Part shown: piece by piece, positions 1 through 12,221 of the stretch
Position numbering within the stretch: the stretch's first letter is position 1
How the letters are laid out: each line of letters starts with the position of its first letter
Assembly (NCBI GenBank): GCA_037013685.1
Contig: CM072891.1
Location: forward strand, 2,784,001 to 2,848,000
Direction: 5' to 3'
Length of the DNA stretch: 64,000 bases
DNA from: Acridotheres tristis
Lineage: Eukaryota; Chordata; Aves; Passeriformes; Sturnidae
Position numbers and translations under genes: made by a program
Notes under the pieces: model-generated
Seen by the model: the letters and a program-made list of their open reading frames with translations, nothing else
The model's database searches: none
What the model was told of the DNA's origin: nothing

Positions 1-2500
1 CTTCCCAGCTGAGTTCATCATTTCACAGCTGTAGTGGAACATATATCTTTGTCCTTAGAGCAAAGGATTAAAATAGCCAATTTCCCCTACTTAGTTTTGT
101 TGTTGTAAATTATTTCCTATTGTCCTTCTCAAAGGTTTCTGGGAGAGCTGCTTGATAGCAGCAACATGGAGAATTAGGAGTGTAGCTCTGTAAGTAAACT
201 ATAAAAAGTAGTTGAGCACATCTGAGGCAAATAATTTCTCTCATGAACTGAGAAGTGGCACTATAAGGCTGCGTAGGGGTTTTGATGTTTAGAGTAAACG
301 ACAGGATCAGGTATTTCTTTGCATTCTAGTCCTAACAGTTCACTGACATGAGGCCTGACTTATAACCAAAAGACATACATCAACATGTGTCACTTTTAGA
401 AAATTTTAGCTCACATATCCTATAACAGCATTTACCCTGAGCCCTGGTGCTCCTTAGCACACCTGCAGAGGAAGAAAATAAATATATTTAAGGGAAGGAA
501 AGCCTAAAGACTTTTCTTACAGCTACAGTAAGCTGTGCCTCAGCTGCTTTTATCAGAGGAGGTTCTGAGTTGACATATGATGAGATGGAGGTGAAATATC
601 TTGTTTTGTATCCCATCCTGTACCATTGACTGCTGGTCCACCTCTCTAGATGTAGAAGTTGGTACCCAAAAAAAGCAGTGACACAAAGCACTCAAGACTG
701 GATGGACAGATGAAAACTTACATCATGAACCAGGAACTTAACTAGGTCAGTGAATTGATGCCAACAGCTAATACTGATTCAAAATCCTTCTGCAGGTTTT
801 ACATTCATTTTAAATGCATTTATGGTTATGGTTGTCCTGTATCCCAGTGAACTGTACTGCACGATAAGAAAGGAGAGTGCTGTATCTTCTCTGGGTTGGG
901 TTTTGTGCCAGGTCCAACCTGGCTTAGGTGTTTGTTATAAGGTGTTATAAGGTGTTTGTTATTCGTGACTATCTATGACTTCTGAATTGCACTGAGCTGA
1001 GAGCAAGGCATCTGAGTCCTTCATTTGCTCTTGCTGCCTCGGCATGTACCTACCTACACAATATTCTGGGAAATTGATACAGCTGATTTAAAGAACGTGA
1101 TCTGTGTCTTACAATGTGCTTAATGAATAAACCAGGCGTATAATCTCGGTTTTTGGATTATACTAGATGACAAGCCAGCTCTGAGTTAGTGTTCTTTTAT
1201 CTGCTCTCTACCTGTGCAGTGCAGCACCCTTGCTCCTGCAGCTGTGACCAACACAACTGACGATCTGAGAGAGCAGTTCCTGCCAGAGCTGTTTGGACAA
1301 CCATGTTGGAACAGTCAGAAAGGAGTGGTACAGCAGAGTCATACTTATTGAGGTGGCCACTTGAGCTAGTTGTCTTGCTTTCAACCCTTTTGACCTCCAG
1401 CGCTGTACATTGGTCCATGGATGAAAAACCACAGGAATGTCTGCCAACAGGATCTTGTTGACATTTTCTACGCCCTGCCTTCCTACTGTTTGTGTTTGTG
1501 TGCTGGGCTTTCAAATTCCAGCTGGAAATTCAGTTGGGAGCTAACACAGACAATGACACAGGTAGGGTAAATGCCAGCCAGTCTCTGGTGTCTGCACTTC
1601 TTGAAGATGTACTTCTCCCACAGGAAGGGAGACTGTGAAATAAATACCTGTGATGTGGTTCTGCAGCGCTCTGCCTGTCTGTGCTGCTTTGAATACTCTA
1701 TTTATCTGGCCCGGAGACTCAACCAAAGCGTATTCTGGAATTTCAGTGGCCACTAGGACAGTCTACTTTTGTTTGCATAGTTTCTAAGTCCTTCCTTCTG
1801 GGAAGGATCCCCTTCCTAAGTGGAGTGGTTCTAAGAGCACGGGTGAGTGTCCAGGTCCAGCCCTGAGCCTCTGTGCAGCATCACGATGTGCCAGTACAAA
1901 AGCATCTCCAGCAGCCTGTTTCTTTCAAATGCTTCGCAAGTGGCAAGTCAGAAAACATTAGGTTTTGGTGGAAAGAAAACAGCTGTTTATTTTATTTTAT
2001 TTGGATGATGGTGTGGAATTTAATTCAGCAAAGACATGAAGTATGTTGGTAAATTGTGAGTGTGTGTAGGTGGGTGTGTTGGTGGGTGTAGGGAGCATAT
2101 GGAAGAACTGCAGCATGAGAAAGCAGCCGACAGAAGGGGTTTGAAAAGTCTAAAGCAGAGCAGACTTCTTTTCTCTTCCTGCATTTTAACTCTCCTTTTG
2201 GCACCAATTCATGATGCAGCCTCATTCTCTCTCCCTCTTGGTTGACACATTATACTTGTATCTCTCATTATTTGCTGTGAATGTAATTCTTGAATTTATA
2301 GTTCTAGGTCCGAAAGGTAAACACAAAACTGACTAAAATAAACCGTTAAGTTTGCAAAGCAGCAAATGGTGCGGTAAGGGGGTGTGTCTTTGTGTATGTG
2401 TTTGCTGTCCATGACACTTCATGCATCACTCAGGAACCACACTTACTACCATTAATTACTAACTGTAACTACTCTGCCCGCTTCTGCACAAATGCAGAGT
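1..2500. other. Sequence left of the CpG island; no gene seen
   Basis: No exon, RNA gene or recognisable transposon could be supported here. Minus-strand open frames lie between 1197 and 1753, but they begin at TTG or GTG rather than ATG, lack convincing flanking splice sites and match no family I know. A short GT-rich tract is at about 2055-2095. A small duplication of a GGTGTTTGTTAT-type unit is at about 927-962. If the CpG island to the right drives a leftward gene, this stretch would be its first intron or 5' UTR. Confidence 0.5.
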
Positions 2501-3420
2501 GAAGTCAAGCTTCGGGCCTCGGGAGGCCTCAGGCCGACCCCGGCCCCCGGCCCTTGCCCCATCCCCGGTCCCCGGTCCCCGGTCCCCGACCCCGGCCCCG
2601 GCCCCGGCCCCCATTCCCGGTCCCCCGCCCCCATCCTCAGTCCCGGCCCCGGCCCCATCCCCGGTCCCGCCCCGCGGCCCCATCCCCGGGCCCCCGGCTC
2701 CCATCCTCGGCCCCAGCCCCGGGCCCGGGCCCAGCCCTTGCCCCAGCCCCCGGTCCTGCCCCCGGCCCCCAGCCCCATCCCCGGCCCCCGGCCCCCAGCC
2801 CCATCCCCATCCCCGGCCCCCGGCCCCCATCCTCGGCTCCGGTTCCGGTCCCGGTCCCGGTCCCGGTCCGGGCCCCGGTCCCGGCCCCTACGGAGGCCCG
2901 CGGGCAGCCCTGTGCTGTTGCGCGGCGCCAACGGGCGGGGGCAGCATTGCCCGCGGAATGGCGGCGGCTGCCGGGGCCGGGCGGGAGCGGGGAAGGGAAG
3001 CGGGAGGGGAAGCCGAGAGACGAAAGCCTCTGTTCTGTGCCCCTTCGCAATCTGCCGAGGGTTGCTTGCAGCGCGCTCGGACGCGCCTTTGCCGTCTTTC
3101 TATTTCGGGGGAGAGTGTGAGATTAAAAAATGTCAGCACCGGCAGCCGGTGTCCGCTGCGGCGACAGGGATGCCTCTGCTGGGAACGGTGACAAAGGCTT
3201 CCCAGCGGGATTCTTAAGTTATAAAGCATGTGATCTGCAACGTACTTAGGAGAAACCTGGGACCTTAGACTTAAACACCGGTCCAGAGTTGTGGCTGGCG
3301 GTGCCCCGAAGGTGGGCCCGGGAGCCAGCAGAGCAGAGCAGAGCAGAGGGGAGCCGCTGCCTCAGCCGGAGGGCACATCCAGGGCCGGGCCTGCCTGACC
3401 ACCGCGGGGCTGGCCTAAAG
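2500..3420. promoter_or_regulatory. CpG island, probable promoter
   Basis: About 0.9 kb of very GC-rich, CpG-rich sequence in otherwise AT-rich DNA. The left part is a degenerate C/G hexamer array (listed separately). From about 2890 the sequence is less repetitive and promoter-like: a GC box (GGGCGGGG at about 2933) and a YY1-like motif around an ATG (GAATGGCGGCGGC at about 2955). No TATA box was seen. The transcribed strand is not clear. On the plus strand the ATG in the YY1-like motif opens a frame of about 78 codons, but I found no convincing downstream exon. On the minus strand, transcription would leave the window to the left. In mammals the gene on the 3' side of DPH6 is ZNF770, on the same strand, so a ZNF770 promoter or 5' exon is possible; that rests on synteny, not on sequence read here. 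Confidence 0.65.
2535..2889. repeat. Degenerate CCCCGG / CCCGGT hexamer array (GC minisatellite)
   Basis: About 355 bp is built almost entirely from CCCCGG, CCCGGT, CCCCAT and related six-base units. The last 50 bases (about 2839-2888) are the most regular, with several successive CCGGTC units. The minus strand is correspondingly G-rich, with frequent runs of three or four G, so G-quadruplex formation is expected. Because the units contain no stop codons, several frames on both strands stay open across the array, giving Pro-Gly, Arg-Ser and Gly-Thr/Gly-Ala type low-complexity translations. I regard these as repeat artefacts and not proteins. Confidence 0.85.
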
Positions 3421-4228
3421 TCAAAGCGTGGTCTTGAGGACAAGCTCCAAATTCCTCTTAAGACACTCTTGAGGCAACAGCCACCTCTCTGCGAAGCCTC
3501 TTCTGGCGTTTCACCACTGAAGAAATCAGTTCCTCTTTGAGAAACCATGCAAAGGTGCAGATTCAGCCATACAAAGGTGAAAATTATGAGAAGCGTTGGG
3601 CTTCAACATTCAGACTAAGTGGCGTGGCACTCTTGTTGCCCCTCCTTTAAAGCCTCACATCACAGGGGTAAAAGAGACAAGGAATAGTGAAGATTTTTCT
3701 AGCACCTTTTGCATTAGATTGACTTTACCGTTTATTTATATAGTCTGCTTTGCTAAATTTTGTAAATCTTGGTTCAGGCTACCAGACCATAAAATACTAC
3801 CTTCCCAAGAAACTTCCTGTCGAAGGTCCTTACATGACTTAGGAGCACAAATTCCACTCAGTCAAAATTCAAATTGTGTTCCCAGTCACTTTGGTCACTT
3901 TAAAAGATGTATGCGGGGCTTGGTAAAGGCAACAGATGGTATTTCACTACCGAGTCACATTGCTGAGATGCAGCTGACACCTGGGTACAATGTAAGGCTA
4001 GCTCTCACCTTGCTTTGGATCTATGAAACTTTACAGTTTGTATTTCTAAATATATCTGATGCCAACGGGACCAGGTACATGTTTCAGCATTTTTTTTCCG
4101 TGTGCTGTCTCACTTGTGATCTTCATCTTAACTTGGATTTCTAAGGTCCACAGTCATGAAGGCAAAAGAAGAGCTCACATGGATCTTTCCTTTTGTTGAA
4201 CATACACTGAACATTTTAAGACAGTACC

Positions 4229-4245
4229 AGAGAGAGAGAGAGAGA
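4229..4245. repeat. (AG)n microsatellite
   Basis: A short uninterrupted AG dinucleotide run. It is a simple repeat with no functional implication visible. Confidence 0.9.
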
Positions 4246-7219
4246 CGAAAATAAATCAAAGAAAAGGAATAGGAACTCAAAGAGGGGGAAAGAAAGGAGA
4301 GAAAAGAAACAGATTGGTAACAGAGGAAGAAGACTGAAGGCATACAATGTCTGATGACAGAAGAGAAAAAGCAGTTTTCTCAATTCCCTGCCCTGTTGGC
4401 AGTTCTTAACTCCCTAGCTTCTGTGGAGAAGTAATCTAAAAATCTCTAGTTTTGAGGATACAGAGAAAACCATGACAATGAAGGAGTAGCCCCAAAAGAC
4501 AAAGTATGCCCATGCTACATACTGCTCTGTAGTGCAGAGATGGAAGAATCCAGGCAGAATCTGAAGAGTAACCTTGCAGCTGTACAGGAGATAAGCCTGG
4601 GGTATACTCTGGGCTCCTGGGCCAATCTGCACCTGCAACAGCACCCCCACCCATCCTGAAGTCTGCTATGTGGACCAGAAAGCAAGTGAAAAAGTGTTTT
4701 ACTTTCATTTAAATATAAAATAAAACAGTCTGACAGTTGCAAGGTGGAATATAAGTCCTTTGGCCAGCTTTTTTTGTCTCTTGAAATGATGTAGCAAAAA
4801 ATATAGCCACCCCTGATATATGTACATATTAGGGTGGGCACTCAGTGTTTGAAATACTGTGTATGGAATTGCTCACAGCACATTAAGAATGATCAGTAAC
4901 GTGCAGTTTTAGGGTTGCACTTTATGCTGTAAGACACATGGTGCTGTTAGCAATCCTTTTTCTCTCATGAAGCACACATTACTTGAGTTTTCTAGTTGAG
5001 CATACACCTAAATTACTTTTTTTTTTTTGAAGAGGGCCATAAATTGTCATCAAAGACGGGGGGTCTCAAGTCAGCTGTTATTTAAAGACTCTCTATCTGC
5101 TTGTTCTCAGAATCCTATGTCATCCTTACATCAATATCCTTTAAAGAAAAGCAGAAATAAGGGGAATATAAACCTATGAACCCAATTTAAAAAGCATTAC
5201 ATGCAATTTGCATGTGAAGGTAGTGTGGTTTTTTTTAAACAAATATTCTATCTTGTGGGGGTTTTGTGTGACCTTTCTTAATTTCCTTAGCTTGTTTACA
5301 AAGATGGTTGATTTCCATCCATTTTTTTTCCAATAAGAAATAGTAGTGGCTGCCTCTACTTTTCTATACCCTTATTTTTTTTTCTTCCTTTAAAGGTGTT
5401 GATCCACCTGTTAATTAAAAAGGGGAAAACCCAACTTTGGGGAGTGCTGTCAAGTAGAAAAGTTGCATAGTGATGTGACACTGCCTGTGTGTGAGAGAGA
5501 AATCAAATAAAATCCAGAGCTGAAAAACTAATTCACTGTATGTAGCATAGAAGAAAAATCATGCTGAAGTCCTGAGCTAACTCACATAATGCTTTCAGGA
5601 ATCAGAAAAATGACACTGTCAAAACACAACATTAGTTTTCAGAAGCCTCCAGGCAAAATTTTATTTATTTAAAGTTAGCTCCTATTTTAATAACAAAAAA
5701 GTGGCAGCATATTCTACATCAAAGAAAAAACTTTTCCTAATGTTTCCATTCCTCTTGTGAAGTACTGGAGTTGAAGTAGTGGAGCTGTCTTTCTCTAAAT
5801 AATTACGTGAGTGGCAGGATCTCAACCTGAGAAAGCTTTTTGTCTGCACTGGGGACTGTAGCATAAAGAGAATCACATTTGGCTTGCCTAATCTGAGCTG
5901 CAATACAAGATATTCAGACTTTCAGTATTTAAATAGTTAGTTTTATACAAGATCCAGAACAATGACGACGAGTTCTGAATCAACATCTTAGTACACTGTA
6001 GCACCTTGATCAAGGAGTACAGATGAGAAGCACATTTATGAGCTACAGCTCTCCAGTCAAGACCTATTAACCACATTCCCTGTGGCAGTACCCAGGAGAA
6101 ATGTCCCTTAACATGGTGCACAGCTGATGGCTTCTCTTACATATTACCTTCATTTTAGGCATCCTCACCTTCAGACCCAGACCAAAGCACACTGTGAGAG
6201 TAGTCAAAGCATTTACCTTGTTGAAGGGATGAGAGATGCATTTTAAAGTTCACTTCTGGATCTCGTTCCTGGCACCTCTATTTATTCCTCTTTGTTCTTC
6301 ATTCATTAATTTTTTATAGTAAGAACTAGTAGTAGTGAGAAGGCAGTCCAGGGTCCTTTCCTTCAAAGACATCCCATAAATAAAGAATAAACCCCTTAGG
6401 ACCCTAGACCTGTTGTTTGCCTTTTTAGCTTGACTTCCCCACCAGTTTCTAGTAATACCATTCCTTTGGCAGTAACTTGTCTGTGTTTCCTTTCTATTAT
6501 TTCCTATCCTTTAACACCTCCTGCTTTGAACCTTAACAGATCCAGTCTGGAGCTGTGGTAATTTGCTTCAGTTACAAAAGGCTCCACATTTGCATGTATC
6601 TGGGTCTTGCTGCAGAACGGTTGGGTATGTGTGGGAGTAGGACTGAACTTTGTTGCAACGAGATAACTCTTATATCTGAGAAATGTATTTCTTCCTTCTG
6701 GGCCTCTGGTCTTTCATAAGCAACAAAATGAACTAATGTCAAGGCTGCTACCAACAAACCTATGGGAATCAATGGAGGGGAAGCAATGCTTGCACCTCTA
6801 ATGCAATGGCTTCAACTTCTAGCTCAGACAAACCATGTCTTTCTGGTGAAGTGAGGCAATAACGTGATGGATGAAGGATATTATGGTAAGACAGTAAGTC
6901 AACAGCTGCCAGTAGCAGGAGTTGCAGAAAGGCGACAGAGCACAGAAGAGAGACTTTCCCCCTCTATCATGGCAAAATCTAAAGTAGAACAAATCTTCTC
7001 ATGAATAACAGAAAGCAGTAACTCTGGCTGCCAGGTGATGTTCATTTGAGGTTGAAAACTGCTTCTTCTGCCAAAGCAACTACCCCTACTTGGGGACTGT
7101 GGAGAGTGGAGGAGCTCTTTTCCCTGCAGCATAACCTGAGACCTGCCTAAACTCATGCTGGGCAGGAGAGGCCCCAAGCATGAGTGTGGTTGTTCCAGTG
7201 ATGGACCAAGAAAATTTTA

Positions 7220-7290
7220 TGTGATGGACCTGTAAAGCACTTCAGGATCATCGGGGATGAATCATGCTGTAAAATGTATCATTAATGTTA
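7220..7290 (+). repeat. Possible ancient SINE/LINE tail fragment
   Basis: The segment reads like the conserved tail of ancient CORE-SINE and L2/CR1-type elements: a GTAAAGCACTTCAGGATC box followed by GGGATGAATCATGCTGTAAAATG. The usual form is a TAAAGTGCTTTGAGATCC box followed by GATGAAAGGTGCTATATAAATG. It is short and diverged, so family and full extent are uncertain. Confidence 0.4.
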
Positions 7291-9652
7291 CTAGATGTAT
7301 TATAGACTTCTGTGATCTGAGACTGCTGCAGGCAGTGTGCTAGGAGAAAAGCTTTCCAGATTGTGCTCATGCAAATTTCTGTCTGTGATCACATTCATTC
7401 TGGTTCCCACTACAACATTACTTTCACACTCATGTGTGCTGCTCACTCAGTCTAAACTTTTTATTGCTGCAGGTTGTATGACTACAACATAGCATCCCTT
7501 TGCTAACTCCTTTACAAGGGTGAGGAAACATACAAATATGGAAATAAAGGCACAAGAAATTTAATGGACATACTTATCCCAGGAAAGGGGTGGAGTTAGC
7601 CCTAACCTTTGCCTCCTGACTTGAACATGTGCCCTAAAAGGTTACTAGATCAGGGTAGCTGTCAATTTGTTCATGGCATTTAGTTCAGCTTGCCTTTTTG
7701 TTCTGAACCATTGTTTTATTCTGAACTGGGGACGTTTATAATTCAGAGAAGAATTTCTGAAAGCTGGGAAAAACAAATGTTAAATCTTACCTCCTTTGAG
7801 TCCATCATGTTGTGTATGGACAGTTAAGTCTCATCAACCCTGTTAATTCATGCAACCAGCATTTTGAAATGACTTAGGATTGATACAGTCACAAAATAGC
7901 CCTGTAATAGGAGATGGAGGATGAGCAGACATATCCAACAAATGTTTTTTAAACATTGCAAGTGAACTGGAGAGCCAAGGTAATGGCAAGGAGACCCATG
8001 GACAGTGGCATAACCTGTGCCAAGAACCTCAGAACAACCAGACTGTTTGGCAATGTAGGGAAAAAGCAGCTAGTGCTCTAAAAAATAAAAGCATAAAAGC
8101 AGGAAATCACAGGCAAATCCTACATGAATTAATCCAACAGAAGTCAAATCCAAGAAATTGTGAGCAGTGAATCATCAGTAAAAGGGCACTTGCATGTAAC
8201 ATATGAGTTCAATTCACAGGTACCCAGTCTGTTTTTTAAAATTAAAATTTAAAATAGGTCAAAAATATTCAGTGTTTAGATGAAAGTTGAAAAAAAGAAG
8301 CTTTCAAGATCTCAAGTCTGTATTTTGAATGTTTGTCTAATACATCAACACAGGCTGGCTTGCCAAAAATATTAAAATACAAGTAAAAAGATCATAAATT
8401 AGTAAATTGTCAAGTATTCTTAATATGTATTCTCGATGCCAGACATAATAGTAAAAGCAGGTTACTTAAATAATAAGTGCCAGTTAGTACTCAGAGATCT
8501 CAGAATAGTTTTACTTTAATACATACAACAAACTAGGTTTGCTTCAGGAAAGCTATCCTTAAAGAAATACTAAAGATTTAACTAAGACACATGAAAACTT
8601 TCTGTATTTTAGGATTTCAGTGTTCATGTAGGGAACTATTACACCATGCAGTAGAAATCTTTTATTAAACCAATGCACTCATTTATTTGAAATAAAATTA
8701 TTGTTCAGTCACTGTATTTTGATAGACTAGACTCTGCACACAGACAGGAGATAATGGATTGAACAGGATGTCCTTGAAGGAGAAGAGCTGCTTCAGATTA
8801 CGTCTCTAATACTCAGGAGACATCCTCCTTCCAGTACTCATCAGACTTCTGAAGGCTAAGAGGAAAGATGCACCCATGCTATCTGCTGTAACAAATCAGC
8901 TCCTGAATTACCTAACTGTAAAACTCACAGGGGAAAAAAATTAAATAATCTCTGCTTAAAATATCTCAATGTCATTTGAAAATCTATTTAGGAAGATCAG
9001 CTCTGGTGCCTTTATAGCAGCTTAGCCATGTGCATTGTAAAGGCTCACTGGTACTGTTGCCATCACTGGGTTTTGAGATGAGTACAGCACAAAGTTACTA
9101 AATCAGTTTTGGTCTTACAGAGTCGTTTGGTTCATACTTTCAAGCAATTAAAGAAATTGATATACAGAGACTTTTAAAAGTAGGCAGGAGACAAAATTTT
9201 ATGGACACAGAGAACTATAACGACATAGATTACTTTTTGGAAAAAAAAAGGAAGCAGAGAATATGTGCAAGATATATTCTAACACCTGTTAAGCAGAGAA
9301 ACTAAAAATTAAAACTTTGGGTTACATTTTTAAAGACATTTTTCCAGCCATTAACATAAGGGGTGCTGGAATAAGCCAACATTTTGTGTCATAATAAGTA
9401 TACAAAACATTTTCCTGCAGGCTTAGTAAAAATCAGAGAAACAAGAACTTATGTACATACAAAGTCCTCAAAACCAGTGTCTTAGCATATATGGGAATTT
9501 ATAGTCTCAAGATGAAAACTTGCTGGGGTAATCACTCCACTAAGCTTGCTGTGAAACAACATCCTGTAACAAAAAGCCACAATACCTTTCCCTCCCATCT
9601 ATAAATTTTGAGCATCGATGTCTTTCCCTCTTTTCACTAAACCATGTGTATG

Positions 9653-9680
9653 TCTGTGTGTGTGTGTATGTCTGTACCCA
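9653..9680. repeat. (TG)n microsatellite, interrupted
   Basis: A TGTGTGTG run interrupted by TATG. It is a simple repeat. Confidence 0.85.
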
Positions 9681-11894
9681 CCTCCCCACCTCACGTCTTC
9701 AGCTACCACTTTGTTACAAAGAAAGTCAAAAAGAGCTCTGCTGAAACATCTTATTCATAGCAGGGCCCAGTAATTCTGATGGAAGTACAGCAGCTTAAAG
9801 CAGATAAAATGGTGCTGTTTCTCTCTATTATAAAAGTCTTATGCCTCTCTATGGCACAACACTTTACTCACCTACTTTGCATATCAGTGTTGCACAAATG
9901 GCCTTGTTCATACTTAAAACAGTGTAGACTGAGCTTATAGTTTTAGTCATTCACACCACTCAGAAACTGTTTGAAGCCTCTCTAGGAGAAAAAGTCAGCA
10001 AACTGTTCTTTTTTATGTATTCACAATTTAAACCTGTTGAAGTTCTATTTGTCTCTCTCTCAAAAAAAAGGAAAAGGTTGGCTTTCAGTTGAGAGAAAAA
10101 GAAAAGATCACATTGTTTTTCAGACCAACACATTCTGTTACCATTTCTCAAACTCAATACAGTTCTAATGAGAAAAAAGCAGGCTAGTTTGAGTCATGAA
10201 TCCTGTAGGAAGACTTGCAGGAAAAGCTGTTTTCTTTAGGAACAAATATCCTGCCACCTTAAAGTATCCAGTACAGTACAAAAGCTAAGATCAACGTGTT
10301 TCAGTATCTTTTTTAAACTCACAGTGAAAAAAATGACTGCTACAGTGAAACTTATGACATCTCTTTGGTTTCCATGGGCATCAATGAAAAAATAAGCTTC
10401 ATCCTTATCTCTCTGAAAGTACATCTTCTCTTACAGTCCATTGTGTCTCTGGTCCATGGACACTCCACACTGAGAGAAGTAAAATACTGGTGTTTGCAGG
10501 GAGAAGTGAGAAAATGATTCAGGCTTCTAAAAGAGTAGAATTCAAATAAACCAGGCATATCCAGGTATTAACGAGTTCTTTTCTGATCGTGGGAAAGGAT
10601 CAAATATGTTTAAGTCTAACCTAAAAATGATCCTGAATACTAATCAAATAATGCATTGTTAACAGATTCATCCCTTTTTCCTTAAGAAATTTTATACAAC
10701 CATTTATTCATACACTGTTATATGAAAAACTCTTTTCCCTTGCCCCTTTCAAAAACATTTAAAGATCTGTGAAAAATGTAATTATTATGGCAGCTCTGCT
10801 ACATTACTGGAAGCAATAGTAAGGAACAACAACATTTAACAGTTTCTAATTTCAAATATTGATCAGCATAGTATGCTGGGCATGTAGAAGTTCTAACAGA
10901 GGAGGATCCTCTTTAGTCTCTTGTTTTATATGCAGGTGCTGCCAAGTGCATTTCTGATAGTAGGTAAGATAATTAAACTAGAGTGTTAAGTCACCTCGTT
11001 GTCACCTCAATGTGAATGTCCTGCCATATAGGTGATTTTGTGGAGGTATCTCAGATATATGCTGAGGATAGAGAAGGATAACTTGGAGTGCTGGTCTCCT
11101 AGCTCCAGTGCTCATACTCTGGAAGAGAAGCAGTGAGAATATATAGATGTAGAATATAGGCAAGGCAAAGGTTTGATACTCATTCTTGAAGATTTAATTT
11201 TGTTACCTTTGTCTAAATGTAAGGTTTTTCTGTAGTGCGTTACTGCTCCAAGCGAAGTCCAAAAGGCTTTCTTTTCTATACTGACCTTATGTAATGAGTA
11301 AAATATCAGTGGTAATGAAATTGGCAGGAGCTTCATCTGTGTGTCTGAGCTTGTTTTAGTGAAAGCAGTGATAAAACTCCTGTTGATTTTCTGGAGAAAA
11401 CTGAAGCTCGGGGTCTACGATAGCTGTGAATACTGGTAGCTGGTAGTTACCTGAACGTTGGTAGCTCTTTAATAGCAGCTGTCTTCCAGATATAAAACAC
11501 AAAAATACCCCTGGATTAGAAAGCAAGGTGGCAAATCCTGCTATCTGGCCATAATTTCCATTATTTGTTTCAGGAAAATGTGCATCCTAAATACTACTCT
11601 GAAAAATTCTTCGTGGGTGCTGGGAAATGGTTAAAATCTGGCCACAAATAAGGTTTTCGTGAGTTGGCCTGAAGTGAGTAAATTCAACGTAGAATTGAAG
11701 GGAATCCAGTCCTTAAAACAGTATTGGAGTTAATATTCTAGTTTCACCTCCATCCAAATGATCTAAAGTTATAATTGATGTATTGTAACCACTCCTAAAT
11801 ATATCAAACAAAGAACCAATGTGATCAGACCAACTGCATCTCTCCAAAGTCCCCTGCTATAACCTGCAAACATCTAAAAACAAGTCAGAAAAAA

Positions 11895-12221
11895 GTACAT
11901 TATTTTTAAAAGAAAACTTTATTTTTCATACAGACCTGACTGTTACATATCATGAGGCATCATTAACAAGGTAATACAACTTTATTTAAATCAAACAATA
12001 TTGTCCCATGAAAGTATCCAACGGAGTTAGTATCAACTCTTTTCTTTGTTTTCTCCTGGATGGAATGTGTATGTGCTTTGACATCAACTCATCTCCCTTA
12101 AACTGCTAGCTTAGCCAGCATAGTATATGAATAACATCTTTGTCAGGTAAATCCACCACAGGTACTAGAATCAGAGCTGGAGTCTTCTCTTCCAAATATT
12201 TTTCAAGGTATTCTTGCAGTC
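11895..12221 (-). CDS. DPH6: DPH6 terminal exon: last 37 codons, stop and 3' UTR
   Basis: The minus-strand exon begins at 12221 after a strong acceptor (a long T-rich tract ending TTTCTCTTTTAG). Its first two bases, GA, complete the Gly codon left open by the penultimate exon at 47662 (G|GA), so phase matches. It then encodes 37 residues, starting LQEYLEKYLEEKTPALILVP and ending ILCWLS, before TAG at 12106-12108. An amphipathic helix followed by a hydrophobic strand with the TPALILVPV motif fits my recollection of the C-terminal ends of long DPH6 proteins. The 3' UTR is about 210 bases, with AATAAA at 11981-11986 and 11918-11923 (minus sense); cleavage is expected near 11895-11905. DPH6 is cytosolic and uses ATP and ammonium to amidate diphthine to diphthamide on elongation factor 2. 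This exon is not part of the catalytic domain. Confidence 0.75.
11918..11923 (-). promoter_or_regulatory. Poly(A) signal AATAAA (distal)
   Basis: Canonical AATAAA in minus orientation, 183 bases beyond the stop of the terminal DPH6 exon. A T-rich downstream stretch follows on the minus strand. It is probably the main 3' end of the transcript. Confidence 0.65.
11981..11986 (-). promoter_or_regulatory. Poly(A) signal AATAAA (proximal)
   Basis: A second AATAAA in minus orientation, 120 bases beyond the stop. It could give a shorter alternative 3' UTR. Confidence 0.5.

Larger units (their letters stand above)
3430..11890. other. Intergenic stretch between CpG island and DPH6 3' end
   Basis: About 8.5 kb of AT-rich sequence with no supportable exon. 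A 182-codon plus-strand frame at 3596-4144 starts at TTG, not ATG, and has no recognisable domain. The stretch holds short simple repeats, namely AG at about 4229-4245 and TG at about 9653-9680, and a possible ancient SINE tail at about 7220-7290. Several A/T homopolymer runs are present. Confidence 0.6.

Noticed and set aside
1197..1753. Overlapping minus-strand open frames of 105, 79 and 70 codons
   Set aside because: The longest (105-codon) and the 70-codon frames start at TTG and GTG. None of the three has credible splice sites or a known motif.
2492..3217. Long Pro/Gly/Arg-rich frames across the CpG island on both strands (up to 241 codons)
   Set aside because: Several frames are open at once because the hexamer array contains no stop codons. 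This is repeat-driven, not a protein.
3596..4144. 182-codon plus-strand open frame next to the CpG island
   Set aside because: It begins at TTG, the first in-frame ATG is far inside, composition looks random and no domain is recognisable.
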